NCBI RefSeq assembly: GCF_002934685.1
Contig: NZ_NKHL01000112.1
Location: forward strand, 62,001-126,000
From: Pseudomonas bohemica
Lineage (GTDB): Bacteria; Pseudomonadota; Gammaproteobacteria; Pseudomonadales; Pseudomonadaceae
Reading direction: 5' to 3'
DNA length: 64,000 nt
The stretch's first letter is position 1, and every line of letters starts with the position of its first letter. Positions 1-8,506 of this stretch are shown here, in pieces. Made by a program: the position numbers and the translations under genes. The notes under the pieces are model-generated. The model did not search any database and was not told the DNA's origin. It saw only the letters and a program-made list of their open reading frames with translations.

Positions 1-1
1 A

Positions 2-109
2 AGCAAAAAGCTGCGCACGTTGATGGAAGACCATTTGCGCAACAAGATCGACGTGTTCCTGGCGACGATGCTCGAACACGGAATTGTGAGCGTGCAGCGT
101 TCGGCGTAA
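2..109 (+). CDS. C-terminal end of an unrecognised protein (partial)
   Basis: An open frame enters from the left edge and ends in TAA at 107-109, leaving 35 residues rich in Leu, Arg and His (contains KLRTLMEDHLRNKIDVFL). It reads as an amphipathic helical C-terminus and could be the tail of a regulator, but no family signature is left. The next gene is on the opposite strand and converges on it. I cannot assign a function. Confidence 0.45.
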   Translation, partial: SKKLRTLMEDHLRNKIDVFLATMLEHGIVSVQRSA

Positions 110-149
110 AGGCTGCCACCCCAGGATGCTGCGCTCGCCTCTTTATATG

Positions 150-212
150 CAGCAGCCCGGCCTGCCGGCAGCAGCGATCACACGGCCGCGACCGCTGGCA
201 GGGCGGACTGCT
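150..212. repeat. REP-like palindromic remnant
   Basis: The gap between the partial gene and the convergent binding-protein gene holds an imperfect inverted pair built on GCCCGGCCTGCCGGC and CTGGCAGGGCGG. It resembles the dispersed REP/REPIN palindromes seen elsewhere in the window. As folded RNA it might also act as a bidirectional terminator for the two convergent genes, but there is no T-run. Confidence 0.35.
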
Positions 213-233
213 ATGAGGGAACAGCGCTAAACC

Positions 234-1010
234 TTACTCGCCATAGATATCGAAATCGAAGTACTTCTTCTCGATCTGCGCATACGTGCCGTTCGCGCGA
301 ATGGCCGCCAGGGCCTGGTTGAAGCGCTCTTGCAGCGGGTCGCCCTTGCGCACGGCCACGCCGATGCCGGTGCCGAAGTACTGTTCTTCGGTGAAGGCCG
401 GGCCGACGAATGCGTAGTCCTTGCCCTCAGTTTTTTTCAGCAGACCTTCGTCGATGGCCACGGAACTGGCCATGGTTGCGTCGATGCGCCCGCCCAGCAA
501 GTCGAGGAACACTTCATTCTGCGAGCTGTAGCTGACGATCTGCGCACCAGCCGGAACGAATTTGTCGGTGACGTACCGCTCGAAGTTGGTGGCGCGCTGC
601 ACGCCGATGCGCAGGCCTTTGAGCTGCGCGGGGATGTCGGTGATGCCGCTGTTCTTGCGCACCACCAGGCGTGCCGGAATGCGGTAGTAGCGGTTGCTGA
701 AGTCCACTGACTTCATGCGCTCGGGGGTGATCGACATCGACGAGATGATCGCGTCGACCTTCTTCACTTTGAGTGCCGGGATCAGGCCGTCGAACTCGTT
801 TTCCTTCCATACGCATTGCACTTTCATTTCCGCGCACAGCGCCTGGCCGATATCGTAATCGAAGCCGACGATCCGGTTGTCGGCGGTCTTCGAGGCAAAC
901 GGCGGATAAGCCGCTTCGATCCCCAGTTTCAGCGGTGCATCGGCGGCATGGGCGTTGACGGCGAGCAAAGAGGCGAGGCCCAGTGTGGTGACGATGGTTC
1001 TGATGTTCAT
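234..1010 (-). CDS. Periplasmic polar-amino-acid/opine binding protein of an ABC transporter (SBP_bac_3)
   Basis: The 258-residue product has a Sec signal peptide (MNIRTIVTTLGLASLLAVNAHA, cleavage after AHA). It is followed by the class-3 solute-binding fold: LGIEAAYPPF near residue 29, VGFDYDIGQALCAEM near 48, and a second lobe with GLRIGVQRATN. This matches the lysine/arginine/ornithine/histidine and octopine binding proteins (ArgT/HisJ/OccT type), which bind a cationic amino acid in the periplasm. It is the last gene of a minus-strand operon with an amine/opine dehydrogenase, about 140 bp after the RidA gene. No permease or ATPase gene accompanies it, so it must share a membrane complex encoded elsewhere. 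Confidence 0.85.
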   Translation of the reverse strand: MNIRTIVTTLGLASLLAVNAHAADAPLKLGIEAAYPPFASKTADNRIVGFDYDIGQALCAEMKVQCVWKENEFDGLIPALKVKKVDAIISSMSITPERMKSVDFSNRYYRIPARLVVRKNSGITDIPAQLKGLRIGVQRATNFERYVTDKFVPAGAQIVSYSSQNEVFLDLLGGRIDATMASSVAIDEGLLKKTEGKDYAFVGPAFTEEQYFGTGIGVAVRKGDPLQERFNQALAAIRANGTYAQIEKKYFDFDIYGE

Positions 1011-1148
1011 GCATGGCTCCGGACGATGTTGTTCAAGTCGGACGAGCCCTCGGCATGAGGATCTCGCCCGTTATGGCAGCAGCAATGTGAACGGCGGGTG
1101 GGCGCTCTGGATGCGTGAGCGAATGGCGCCCTGCCCTTGCAGCAAAAA

Positions 1149-1505
1149 TCAGACGGCGGCGGTGACGATGATCTCCACGAGGATTTCAGGGTCATCGAAC
1201 ATCACCTGGCAAGTAGCCCGCGCCGGGGTCTGCGCGGCGTCGACCCAGGCGCTCCAGGTTTCGTTCATGCCAGCGAAATCGGCGGTCATGTCTTTCATCC
1301 AGATCTGCACGCTGAGCAAGCGGCTCTTGTCGCTGCCCGAGGCGGCGAGCAGTTCGTCGACGCGCTGCAGCACCTGACGGGTCTGGCCGCGAATATCCTG
1401 GGTGCAGTCGGCGGCGACGATACCGGCCAGCCAGGCCACGCCGTTGTGAACCACGCTGCGGCTCAGGCGAGGGTTGCTTTCGATACGGTGGATCGAGGTG
1501 CTCAT
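1149..1505 (-). CDS. RidA/YjgF-family enamine/imine deaminase
   Basis: This 118-residue protein has the length and fold signature of the RidA (Rid/YER057c/UK114) family. RidA proteins hydrolyse reactive enamine/imine intermediates to 2-oxo acids and ammonia. The conserved segments are a GIVAADCTQDIRGQTRQVLQ stretch and a C-terminal Arg-Ala-Cys strand (PARATCQVMF). Its ATG overlaps the stop of the upstream FAD-oxidoreductase gene (ATGA), so translation is probably coupled. FAD amine dehydrogenases release imines, so a dedicated RidA in the same operon makes sense as the step after the dehydrogenase complex. That pairing is inference. Confidence 0.85.
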   Translation of the reverse strand: MSTSIHRIESNPRLSRSVVHNGVAWLAGIVAADCTQDIRGQTRQVLQRVDELLAASGSDKSRLLSVQIWMKDMTADFAGMNETWSAWVDAAQTPARATCQVMFDDPEILVEIIVTAAV

Positions 1506-2926
1506 GACAGGCTCCTTTCAGGGGTTGAGGATGTGGACGTCTCAAGCTCACGCTCGCTGGCCAGTTGCGCCAGGGTGATGGGCTTGAGCGGTGGGCGAAT
1601 GCGGTAGTAGCCGACCTGCGCCGGGGAGACGTTGCGATGCTCGGCGATGATTTCAGTGACGCTCAGACCACATTGACGGCCCTGGCATGGCCCCATGCCG
1701 CAGCGACCGAATGCCTTGGTCTGGTTGGGCCCCAGGCAACCGAGCTCGACGTAACCGCGAATGGTTCCAGCGCTGACCTCTTCGCAGCGGCAGACGATGG
1801 TGTCGTCGTGGGGAATGCGGTTTTGCGCAAGGGGGCGATACAGCGCGTCGATCAAAGGCCGAGCGGCGCTTTGTCTGCCCAGCATCTGCAGCCAGGGTTT
1901 GCTGAGGGCCTGCAGGCGACAGGCGTCGATTTTCTGCAACCGATGAGCGATCGCCAGAGCAGCCAGACGACCCTGGGTCGCCGCCACATTGGCGCCACCG
2001 ATGGCCCCGCCATCACCGGCGATGAAAATCCCCGGCAAACTGGTCTCACCCCAGCTGTCGCGGCGGGCGACCCAGCACAACTGTTGCTCGTTCCAATCGT
2101 GGTCGGCGCGCAGGGATTGGCTGATCTGGATATTCGGCGCAACGCCCTGATGCAGCAGGATCAGCGACGCCCACACCTTCTGCGCCCGGCCGTCGCTGTC
2201 GAAGCACAACGCTTCTGCCCTTCGCCCGCCTTCTACCCGAAGGTTGCGGGCGGCGCGGTAGTGTTTGACGCCAGCGCGCTTGAGCGTTGCGAGCAGCGAC
2301 AGCCCTTTGAGCAGGTCTCGCCAACCGGCAAGCGCCTGGCGCAGCTGCCGCGAATGCTTGAACACGTCGCGCCGCTCGCTGGTGTCCACCAACGCTTCGA
2401 TGCCAATCCCGGCGCGCAGGTATTGCACCGCCAGCAGATAAAGCAAGGGTCCGCACCCGGCCAGAATCACCGGGCCCTGCGGCACCAGCGCTGCGCTCTT
2501 GAGCAGGATCTGGCCCGCGCCCGCGGTCATCACGCCCGGCAGGGTCCAGCCGGGAATCGGCATCGGACGCTCCATGGCACCGGTGGCAATCAACAACTGG
2601 CGGCCTTGCAGCACGCGCGCCTTGCCGTCCAGCAGAAAGTGCACGCAACGCTCTTCGGTCACCTGCCAGACAGCCGCATTGGGTTGATAACGCACGTTGC
2701 TGGCCAACAGCGCTTCCACCAGCGGTTGCCCTGCGCTGTAATCGCTGCCCAGCACCTGACGGGTACGCGTATCGGCCTGGGCGACGTTGCGCCAGATCTG
2801 GCCGCCGGGGCTGCCCTGCTCGTCCAGTAGCACGACCTCAAGGCCGTGGGCCGACGCTTCCAGCGCTGCGCTGATGCCTGCGGGGCCGGCGCCGATGATG
2901 ATCAGATCCACGACTGGATCACTCAT
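1502..2926 (-). CDS. FAD/NAD(P)-binding oxidoreductase with BFD-type 2Fe-2S site (opine oxidase A / HcnB-like)
   Basis: This 474-residue flavoprotein has an N-terminal dinucleotide fold (LIIIGAGPAGISAALEA), a GGQIWR motif, a second nucleotide fold near residue 155 (VILAGCGPLLYLLAVQYL) and a GIFIAGDGGAIGG motif near 310. The C-terminus carries a cysteine cluster (CRCEEVS ... GRCGMGPCQGRQCG) typical of a BFD-like 2Fe-2S site. The architecture is that of the alpha subunit of octopine/nopaline oxidase, HcnB of hydrogen cyanide synthase and related D-hydroxyproline dehydrogenases. It is coupled by overlapping codons to the small Fe-S subunit upstream and RidA downstream. The substrate is unknown, but the binding protein points to a basic amino acid, opine or D-amino acid. 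Confidence 0.85.
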   Translation of the reverse strand: MSDPVVDLIIIGAGPAGISAALEASAHGLEVVLLDEQGSPGGQIWRNVAQADTRTRQVLGSDYSAGQPLVEALLASNVRYQPNAAVWQVTEERCVHFLLDGKARVLQGRQLLIATGAMERPMPIPGWTLPGVMTAGAGQILLKSAALVPQGPVILAGCGPLLYLLAVQYLRAGIGIEALVDTSERRDVFKHSRQLRQALAGWRDLLKGLSLLATLKRAGVKHYRAARNLRVEGGRRAEALCFDSDGRAQKVWASLILLHQGVAPNIQISQSLRADHDWNEQQLCWVARRDSWGETSLPGIFIAGDGGAIGGANVAATQGRLAALAIAHRLQKIDACRLQALSKPWLQMLGRQSAARPLIDALYRPLAQNRIPHDDTIVCRCEEVSAGTIRGYVELGCLGPNQTKAFGRCGMGPCQGRQCGLSVTEIIAEHRNVSPAQVGYYRIRPPLKPITLAQLASERELETSTSSTPERSLS

Positions 2927-3245
2927 CGCCCTGGCCTCCGATCAGCAGATCCCGTGCACCACGCTGACGACGTACGCGCATGCCTTCGACGACCTGAATC
3001 AGACACGCCTGACAGTTGGCCTGGCCGTCGACCTCCACCAGGCATTCGAAGCACACCCCCATCATGCAGTAAGCAGCGCCGGGCCGGCCGTTGATAGCGC
3101 TCTCGCGGGTCGCCCCCAGATCATGAGTCAGCAATGCCGCGGCCAGGGACACATCGGCGGGCACCGTCAGCGGCGTGCCTTCGAACTCGATCTGCACGTA
3201 TTTGTCTGCCAGCTGCAGACGCCGGAACAGTGTTTCAGTGGGCAT
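2919..3245 (-). CDS. Small 2Fe-2S subunit of the dehydrogenase complex (HcnA-like)
   Basis: I start this 108-residue protein at the ATG that overlaps the end of the preceding FAD gene (start MPTETLF). The open frame extends further upstream, but only through coding sequence of the neighbour. It has a plant-ferredoxin-type beta-grasp core (VQIEFEGTPLTVPADVSLAAALL) and the cluster motif CMMGVCFECLV ... CQAC, which binds one 2Fe-2S centre. In HcnABC and opine oxidases such a subunit carries electrons between the two FAD subunits. The eight-base overlap with the next gene supports a stoichiometric complex. Confidence 0.85.
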   Translation of the reverse strand: MPTETLFRRLQLADKYVQIEFEGTPLTVPADVSLAAALLTHDLGATRESAINGRPGAAYCMMGVCFECLVEVDGQANCQACLIQVVEGMRVRRQRGARDLLIGGQGDE

Positions 3246-4359
3246 AGTGCACCTCGCGCATGCCCTTGAATCGGGCGAGATTGAACGGCCGTATCGCAGG
3301 CTCGTCGGCCTCACCGGCGATCCAGGGCGCCAGGCGCAATGCATGGGCGGCGGCCAGGGTCACGCCGCTGTGGCAGGTGACGACAAATGCGCCGGGACTG
3401 TCGTGGGCTGCTTCGTAGATCGGATAGCCGTCGGCGCTGAGCACACGCAATGCACCCCAGGCCCGCACCATGCGCACCTGCCCCAGCCGCGGGAAACACT
3501 GCACGGCACGGGCGGCGATCTCGGACATCACCTGGCTGCTGGTGCGGTCGTCGAAACCCACTGCCTCCAGCGAATCGCCCAATTGCACCGTGCCTTCGTC
3601 GGTCTGGCGCACATAGGTGGTGGGGTATTGCAGAAACGGCTGCAGTCGTTCCGTGACCAGAATCTGCCCGCGATTGGGCCGCACCGGCACGTCCATGCCC
3701 AGCATCGCGCCCAGTGGGCGATTGCCCAGTCCTGCGGCCAGCACCAGATGTTCGGCACAGAACCGCTGCTCCCCGGCCCGCAGCTCGAAGCCGCTGGCGT
3801 GCTGATCGATTCCCTCGACGCTCAGCCCGTTGACGATCTTTACCCCTCGTGTCTGGCAAGCGGCATACAAGGCCCGCAGCAGTTTGAGCGGATTGACATG
3901 GCCATCCATCGGCGTGTAGCAGGCGCCGACTACTCCCGGACCGATGCCCGGAATACGCTTCTTGAGCTGGGTCGGGTCGAGCAGTTCGAACGGGTAATCG
4001 CCGTCGAACGCTTCTTGCAGCCAGACCAGCCGACGGGTTTCTTCAGCCAGCTCCTCGTCGCTCAAACACAGCTGAAACCCGCCGGGCTGGCGCAGATGCA
4101 CGTCAATACCGGTATCGGCGTGCAGCAAGGCATTGAACTCGGGCCACAGCGCCACGGACTGTCGGGTCCAGCCGGCATAAGGCGCGTTGCGATAGCCTTT
4201 GCCTTGCACCCAGAGCAAACCGAAGTTGCCGCGAGCGGCGCGCAGGGCATCGTCGCCCTCGTCGAGGACCGTGACCCGACGTCCGAGCAGAGCCAGCCCA
4301 TACGCAATGGACATACCAACCAGCCCGCCACCGACGACAATCAGATCAGTCTTGTGCAT
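3235..4359 (-). CDS. FAD-dependent amine dehydrogenase, DAO/DadA family (opine oxidase B / HcnC-like)
   Basis: The 374-residue protein opens with an FAD Rossmann fold (LIVVGGGLVGMSIAYGLALLG) followed by the glycine-oxidase/D-amino-acid-oxidase fold. Its C-terminal CHSGVTLAA motif is typical of HcnC and the opine-oxidase beta subunit. This subunit is expected to oxidise the C-N bond of the substrate. It is the first gene of the minus-strand operon and diverges from a LysR gene across a 118-bp gap, the usual arrangement of a LysR-controlled catabolic operon. Alternative readings are glycine/sarcosine or D-hydroxyproline dehydrogenase. No epimerase or deaminase of the hydroxyproline pathway is present, so I prefer an opine or basic D-amino acid. 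Confidence 0.85.
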   Translation of the reverse strand: MHKTDLIVVGGGLVGMSIAYGLALLGRRVTVLDEGDDALRAARGNFGLLWVQGKGYRNAPYAGWTRQSVALWPEFNALLHADTGIDVHLRQPGGFQLCLSDEELAEETRRLVWLQEAFDGDYPFELLDPTQLKKRIPGIGPGVVGACYTPMDGHVNPLKLLRALYAACQTRGVKIVNGLSVEGIDQHASGFELRAGEQRFCAEHLVLAAGLGNRPLGAMLGMDVPVRPNRGQILVTERLQPFLQYPTTYVRQTDEGTVQLGDSLEAVGFDDRTSSQVMSEIAARAVQCFPRLGQVRMVRAWGALRVLSADGYPIYEAAHDSPGAFVVTCHSGVTLAAAHALRLAPWIAGEADEPAIRPFNLARFKGMREVHYAH

Positions 4360-4477
4360 GAATCATTTCTTGGCCTACAGCCCGGTGGCAATCAATGAAT
4401 CCGATGCTAGTGGCTCTGTCAGGCAACTGAAAAATGCTTTATTTTCTGCCAGTCATGTCTTTTTGTTATGGGGCCAA

Positions 4478-5383
4478 ATGAATCTGCGTCAGCTCGAAGC
4501 TTTCAGGGCCGTGATCCTCAGCCAGACCGTCACCCGCGCCGCCGAAATGCTGCACATCTCTCAACCGGCGGCGACGCGATTGATTGCCAGCCTGGAGGAC
4601 GACATCGGCTTTACCCTGTTCGATCGGATCAAGGGGCGGCTGCAGCCCACGGCCGAAGCCATGACGCTGTATCAGGAAGTGCAGCGCTCGCTGGTCGGGG
4701 TCGAGCGCATCGCGCGGACTGCGCAGGATATTCGCAGCCTCAAGCGTGGCTCGCTGCACATCGCCTGTGCGCCAGCGATGGGACTGGTGTTCATGCCTCG
4801 GGTGATTGCCGCGTTCATGGCCGAACACGACGGCGTGCATATCTCGCTGGTGGTGCATTCGTCTTCGGAAGTGATCGATCTGGTGGTCGGTCAGCGCTGT
4901 GACCTGGGCATCATCGTGCTGCCCAACACCTACCCCAGCCCGCGTTCGGAGCAACTTCTGGCGACCCGCATGTTGTGTGCATTGCCAGCAGGTCACAGGC
5001 TGTGTGACAAGTCGGTGATCGTTCCCGAGGACCTGCGCGGCGAGGCGTTCATTTCCTATCCGCATTCCATCGGTTCGCGGCAGCAGATCGACACGATATT
5101 CGCCGCGCACGGCGTCGAGCGGCAGCTGCGTCTGGAAACCCAACTGTCGCAACCGATGTGCGAATTCGTCGAACACGGCTTGGGGGTGGCGCTGGTGGAT
5201 GTGCTGAGCGCGGTCAATTATCGCGGCACCGGGATTGTTTTTAAGGCCTTCGAGCCGGCCATCGAGATGGACTTCAGCATGCTGCTGCCCGTGCAAGGGC
5301 CGGCCTCGAAGCTGCAGACGGCCTTCCTCGAACACACGCAAGCCTTCATCGCCCGCCACGTCCCTGACGCCTACCGGCTTTGA
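4478..5383 (+). CDS. LysR-family regulator, probable activator of the divergent dehydrogenase operon
   Basis: The 301-residue product starts MNLRQLEAFRAV with a winged-helix DNA-binding domain at about residues 1-60 (AAEMLHISQPAATRLIASLE) and a substrate-sensing domain behind it. The open frame runs further upstream but has no better start. The HTH and ligand domain resemble regulators of opine and amino-acid uptake genes (OccR/NocR type). It diverges from the dehydrogenase operon with 118 bp between the two start codons, where its T-N11-A type sites should lie. I did not identify one specific box with confidence. Confidence 0.85.
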   Translation: MNLRQLEAFRAVILSQTVTRAAEMLHISQPAATRLIASLEDDIGFTLFDRIKGRLQPTAEAMTLYQEVQRSLVGVERIARTAQDIRSLKRGSLHIACAPAMGLVFMPRVIAAFMAEHDGVHISLVVHSSSEVIDLVVGQRCDLGIIVLPNTYPSPRSEQLLATRMLCALPAGHRLCDKSVIVPEDLRGEAFISYPHSIGSRQQIDTIFAAHGVERQLRLETQLSQPMCEFVEHGLGVALVDVLSAVNYRGTGIVFKAFEPAIEMDFSMLLPVQGPASKLQTAFLEHTQAFIARHVPDAYRL

Positions 5384-5461
5384 CCGTCTGTCGGCAAGAG
5401 GGCACGACTTGACCGAGCGGGCGGACCAATATGTATCCACGACAGAAAAGGGATTCACATC

Positions 5462-5794
5462 ATGATCACGAAGAAATTGACTGCCCTGACCCTCGCCAGT
5501 CTGCTTGCTGTAGCGACCGGTTCTGCATTCGCGGGCTCCACCGGCCCAACCGATCCAGTTAACTCCTCCGGTACTGTAGGCCCACGCGACAGCAACCAGG
5601 GTCCAGCCACTGATGGCACGCCTAAGACCGGTGCTGGTAACAGTTCCACCCCCGGCACCAAAGGCATGGGCAGCAACGACGGTAACGGTGCTTCCGGCCA
5701 GGGCGGCGGTATGACTAACGGCAGCGGCATGGGCGGTAATGGTGGCGGCGGTGAAGGCGCAGGCGGCGCGGGAGGATCCGGCGGCAGCAAGTAA
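5462..5794 (+). CDS. Small secreted glycine-rich protein of unknown function
   Basis: The 110-residue product has a clear signal peptide (MITKKLTALTLASLLAVATG, predicted cleavage after AFA). The mature part is low-complexity: Ser/Thr/Pro/Gly-rich for about 45 residues, then Gly/Asn/Met-rich, ending in repeated GGxG units. There are no cysteines and no recognisable domain, and it is probably disordered. A Shine-Dalgarno-like AAGGG lies ten bases before the start. A weak hairpin at 5834-5854 may end the transcript. Function unknown. Confidence 0.7.
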   Translation: MITKKLTALTLASLLAVATGSAFAGSTGPTDPVNSSGTVGPRDSNQGPATDGTPKTGAGNSSTPGTKGMGSNDGNGASGQGGGMTNGSGMGGNGGGGEGAGGAGGSGGSK

Positions 5795-6484
5795 TCGACG
5801 TAGCCTGCACAGGCACATATGCGTCCTGATCATGGGAGCGACTCGGTCGCTTCCATTGCATTACTTGACTTGTCGTATCGATCTCGCCCCTGCGCAACGT
5901 TCAAACCTTCCCGTTCCATGAACGCTTTGTTTCTGATTCCCCCTTGCGTCCCCCGCCGTAATATCCTTCCCGAACCCAAAGACGCACCGCAAAGGTAGGG
6001 GAATGCCTGCCCGCCATAGAAAGAGCTGCCTACCCTGGCCAGTTACCTGCCCGGCATCCTGAACCCCGATCTTGAAGACAACGACCTGCGGTCATCCAGG
6101 CATATTGGGAAACGCTGCCAGGCGAACGCCGCACGCTTCGCCCAGCCGAGCAACGAAGTCTCACCAGGCCTGTCGAGCAATCGGTGAGCACGGCCGGTTA
6201 CGTGCCAAAGTGATGCCTAACAGTGCAATTTTGCAGGCAGTCGCTGAGAGCGGGTTATCCACTTTGCAGGTGCAAAATCACTTTAACCGCGCGGGTTAAT
6301 TGCCTGTTAAGTAAACCAATCGTCAGAAAATCGGGCTTTGGAGGGTTGATTGCGCCGGTAAGGTGGCGAACTGCAAATCCACGATTATCCTTTGCGTCTT
6401 GCAGGCGAGTTGGTGCTTTTACTTGTGCGCGTCATTGCATGAAGTAATAGCGGGTGCCTCAGAAACCTGAGAGGTAATGCCATT
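5795..6484. other. 690-bp gap before the porin gene, no supported gene
   Basis: This gap contains a GC-rich hairpin at 5834-5854 (GAGCGAC / GTCGCTT arms, no T-run) and a symmetrical TGCAATTTTGCA near 6222 that could be a regulatory site for the porin gene. A few short open frames occur, but none has a convincing start or protein-like composition. A long 5' control region is common for OprD-family genes, which are substrate-induced. Confidence 0.4.
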
Positions 6485-7816
6485 ATGAGAGTGATAAGTC
6501 TGAGTCTGATCGCGTTGGCGGTTTCGGCGGGATATGTCCAATCAGTAGAAGCAGAAGCCTTCGTCAGCGATCAGGCCGACGCCAAAGGCTTTGTCGATGA
6601 CGCCAAGCTGAACGTGTTGTTACGCAATTACTACTTCAATCGAGATGGAAAAAGCGGCGCACAGGATCGACGTGACTGGTCCCAGGCGGCGATGGCCAAC
6701 TTCACATCGGGATTCACCCCGGGCACGGTCGGTTTTGGTGTCGACGCCTTTGGCTGGTACGGGTTGAAGCTCGATGGCGGTGCCGGGCATTCGGGCACCG
6801 GCAATATTCCAGTAGACAGCAGTGGCAGTCCGGAAGACGAGTTCGCCACAGCGGGCGGGGCGATCAAGGCACGGATTTCCAAGACCGAGCTGAAGTGGGG
6901 AACCATGCAACCCACCGCGCCGGTGTTCGCGGCAGGCGGTTCGCGCCTGTTCCCGCAGACGGCGACCGGTTTCAGCCTGCAAAGCAGCGAGATCAAGGAC
7001 CTGGACCTTGAAGGCGGACATTTCACCGCCGGCAATGGGCCGCAGCACACCCGTGCAAGCGGCGAGCTGTACGCCACTTATGCCGGCGTGACCACCGACA
7101 GCGTCGACTTCGTCGGCGGCAAATACGCGATCAACGACAGTCTGTCGGTGCAGTTGTACGGTTCCGAATTCGAAGACGTCTGGCGTCAATACTATGCCAA
7201 CGCCAACTATGTGCTGGCGATGCCCAGTGACCAGTCGTTGACCTTCGACCTCAACATCTACCGCACCAACGACGAAGGTCAGGCCAAGGCGGGTGAGATC
7301 GACAACACCACCTGGTCTCTGGCCGCTGCCTACAGTTTCCTGGCCGGGCACATCTTCACCCTCGCCTACCAGAAGGTGCATGGCGATGAGCCGTTCGACT
7401 ATGTAGCTTTCGGCGATAACGGGCCAGGCACTACGGGCGACTCGATCTTCCTCGCCAACTCCGTGCAGTATTCGGACTTCAACGGCCCGGGAGAAAAATC
7501 CTGGCAGGCACGCTATGACCTGGCAATGAGCGCCTACGGCATTCCGGGCCTGAGTTTCATGGCGCGTTACATCAACGGCCGGGACATCGACGGCACCAAA
7601 ATGGCCGCCGACAGCCCTTATCGCGCTTACGGTTATGGCGAAGACGGCAAACACCATGAGACCAATCTGGAAGCCAAATACGTGATTCAGGATGGCCCGG
7701 CCAAGGACCTGTCGTTCCGCATCCGTCAGGCCTGGCATCGTGGCAATGCCGATCAGGCCGAGGGTGATCAGGACGAGTTCCGGCTGATCGTGGACTATCC
7801 GATTTCGGTCCTGTGA
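6485..7816 (+). CDS. OprD-family outer-membrane porin
   Basis: This 443-residue protein has a signal peptide (cleavage near VEAEA) and an alternating amphipathic beta-strand pattern ending in a strand with a hydrophobic C-terminus (FRLIVDYPISVL). OprD-family landmarks are LLRNYYFNRDG near residue 45, the conserved RDWSQAAMANFTSGFTPGTVG segment, KTELKWGTMQP, and SYKADDS-like periplasmic turns. These porins form 18-strand channels that take up amino acids or organic acids. Length is normal for the family. The ligand cannot be read from sequence. It might serve the neighbouring amino-acid dehydrogenase operon, but that is only proximity. Confidence 0.9.
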   Translation: MRVISLSLIALAVSAGYVQSVEAEAFVSDQADAKGFVDDAKLNVLLRNYYFNRDGKSGAQDRRDWSQAAMANFTSGFTPGTVGFGVDAFGWYGLKLDGGAGHSGTGNIPVDSSGSPEDEFATAGGAIKARISKTELKWGTMQPTAPVFAAGGSRLFPQTATGFSLQSSEIKDLDLEGGHFTAGNGPQHTRASGELYATYAGVTTDSVDFVGGKYAINDSLSVQLYGSEFEDVWRQYYANANYVLAMPSDQSLTFDLNIYRTNDEGQAKAGEIDNTTWSLAAAYSFLAGHIFTLAYQKVHGDEPFDYVAFGDNGPGTTGDSIFLANSVQYSDFNGPGEKSWQARYDLAMSAYGIPGLSFMARYINGRDIDGTKMAADSPYRAYGYGEDGKHHETNLEAKYVIQDGPAKDLSFRIRQAWHRGNADQAEGDQDEFRLIVDYPISVL

Positions 7817-7891
7817 CGCTGGATTACACGCAATTGGCCTCATGATCTTTTCCCGGATTGGCAGTGTGACCGCTGGCATGCAAGGCATAGC

Positions 7892-8053
7892 GTGGCAGCT
7901 GTCATCCCATCCGAGAAAGCTCATGAACCCTACGAGCCCGCAGGCTCCAAACACTACGAATCGCGCAACGCCAGCGCGACCCGACCTGCAAAATTACTGG
8001 TGTTCATCCTGCTGGACGACAACGGCGAAGTGTTGAAGCCCTTGCCGAAATAA
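7892..8053 (+). CDS. Possible small protein with GTG start (unrecognised)
   Basis: Downstream of the porin a frame of 53 codons starts with GTG at 7892 and ends TAA at 8051-8053. An AAGG lies six bases before the start. The C-terminal half looks protein-like: a hydrophobic strand LLVFILLDDNGEVLKPLPK. There is no ATG in this frame and the coding signal is modest, so it may be a real small gene or the tail of a decayed one. Confidence 0.3.
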   Translation: MAAVIPSEKAHEPYEPAGSKHYESRNASATRPAKLLVFILLDDNGEVLKPLPK

Positions 8054-8201
8054 GAAGCCTTGCGACGCGGCTGCCGCTCTGGGCCGCGGCACCGCCGGTC
8101 CGGGTTTGCTGCCGCGCCGCTAAATTTTTCTCGTCAACTGTCGATAAACCGTCGGTAGAGCCCGAAGATCGGGCCGGACTTGATGAACGAAAGGCACAGG
8201 T

Positions 8202-8465
8202 ATGTACGACATTTTTCTGCTGGTAGAACATGGCCGCGATCAGGGCGAAGTTTCCGTTCTTGGCTGGTTCGATAACGAACGCGCAGCCAAAGACACCGCA
8301 GAGGCGATGGAGTGGAAGGCTTATCGCGAAGAATCCAAGCGCCAGCACCAGTGGTCCAGCAAACCGTTGCTGCCACCGGATCAGACCGCCCATCGGCGGT
8401 TCTGGGTCAAGGGCATTTCCAAATTCAGCCATACCCCCGCGCCACGTTCCTGGGCGGTGCATTGA
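8202..8465 (+). CDS. Small conserved-type hypothetical protein
   Basis: This 87-residue soluble protein starts MYDIFLLVEHGRDQGEVSVLGWFDN. It has an alternating strand/helix pattern in the first 50 residues (a helix AAKDTAEAMEWKAYREES) and a basic, aromatic C-terminal tail. There is no signal peptide or membrane segment. An AGGT precedes the ATG. It converges on the xylulokinase gene with 41 bp between the stops. I do not recognise the family. Confidence 0.6.
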   Translation: MYDIFLLVEHGRDQGEVSVLGWFDNERAAKDTAEAMEWKAYREESKRQHQWSSKPLLPPDQTAHRRFWVKGISKFSHTPAPRSWAVH

Positions 8466-8506
8466 GGAAAAATCCGATCACCTGCAGCTGTAACAGGTAC
8501 GCCCTA

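Noticed and set aside
6072..6299. 75-codon frame upstream of the porin gene
   Set aside because: No Shine-Dalgarno, no protein-like pattern, and it crosses likely control sequence.
6410..6430. Sigma-54 promoter before the porin gene (TTGGTGCTTTTACTTGTGC)
   Set aside because: The GG and GC elements are 13 bases apart instead of the required ten.
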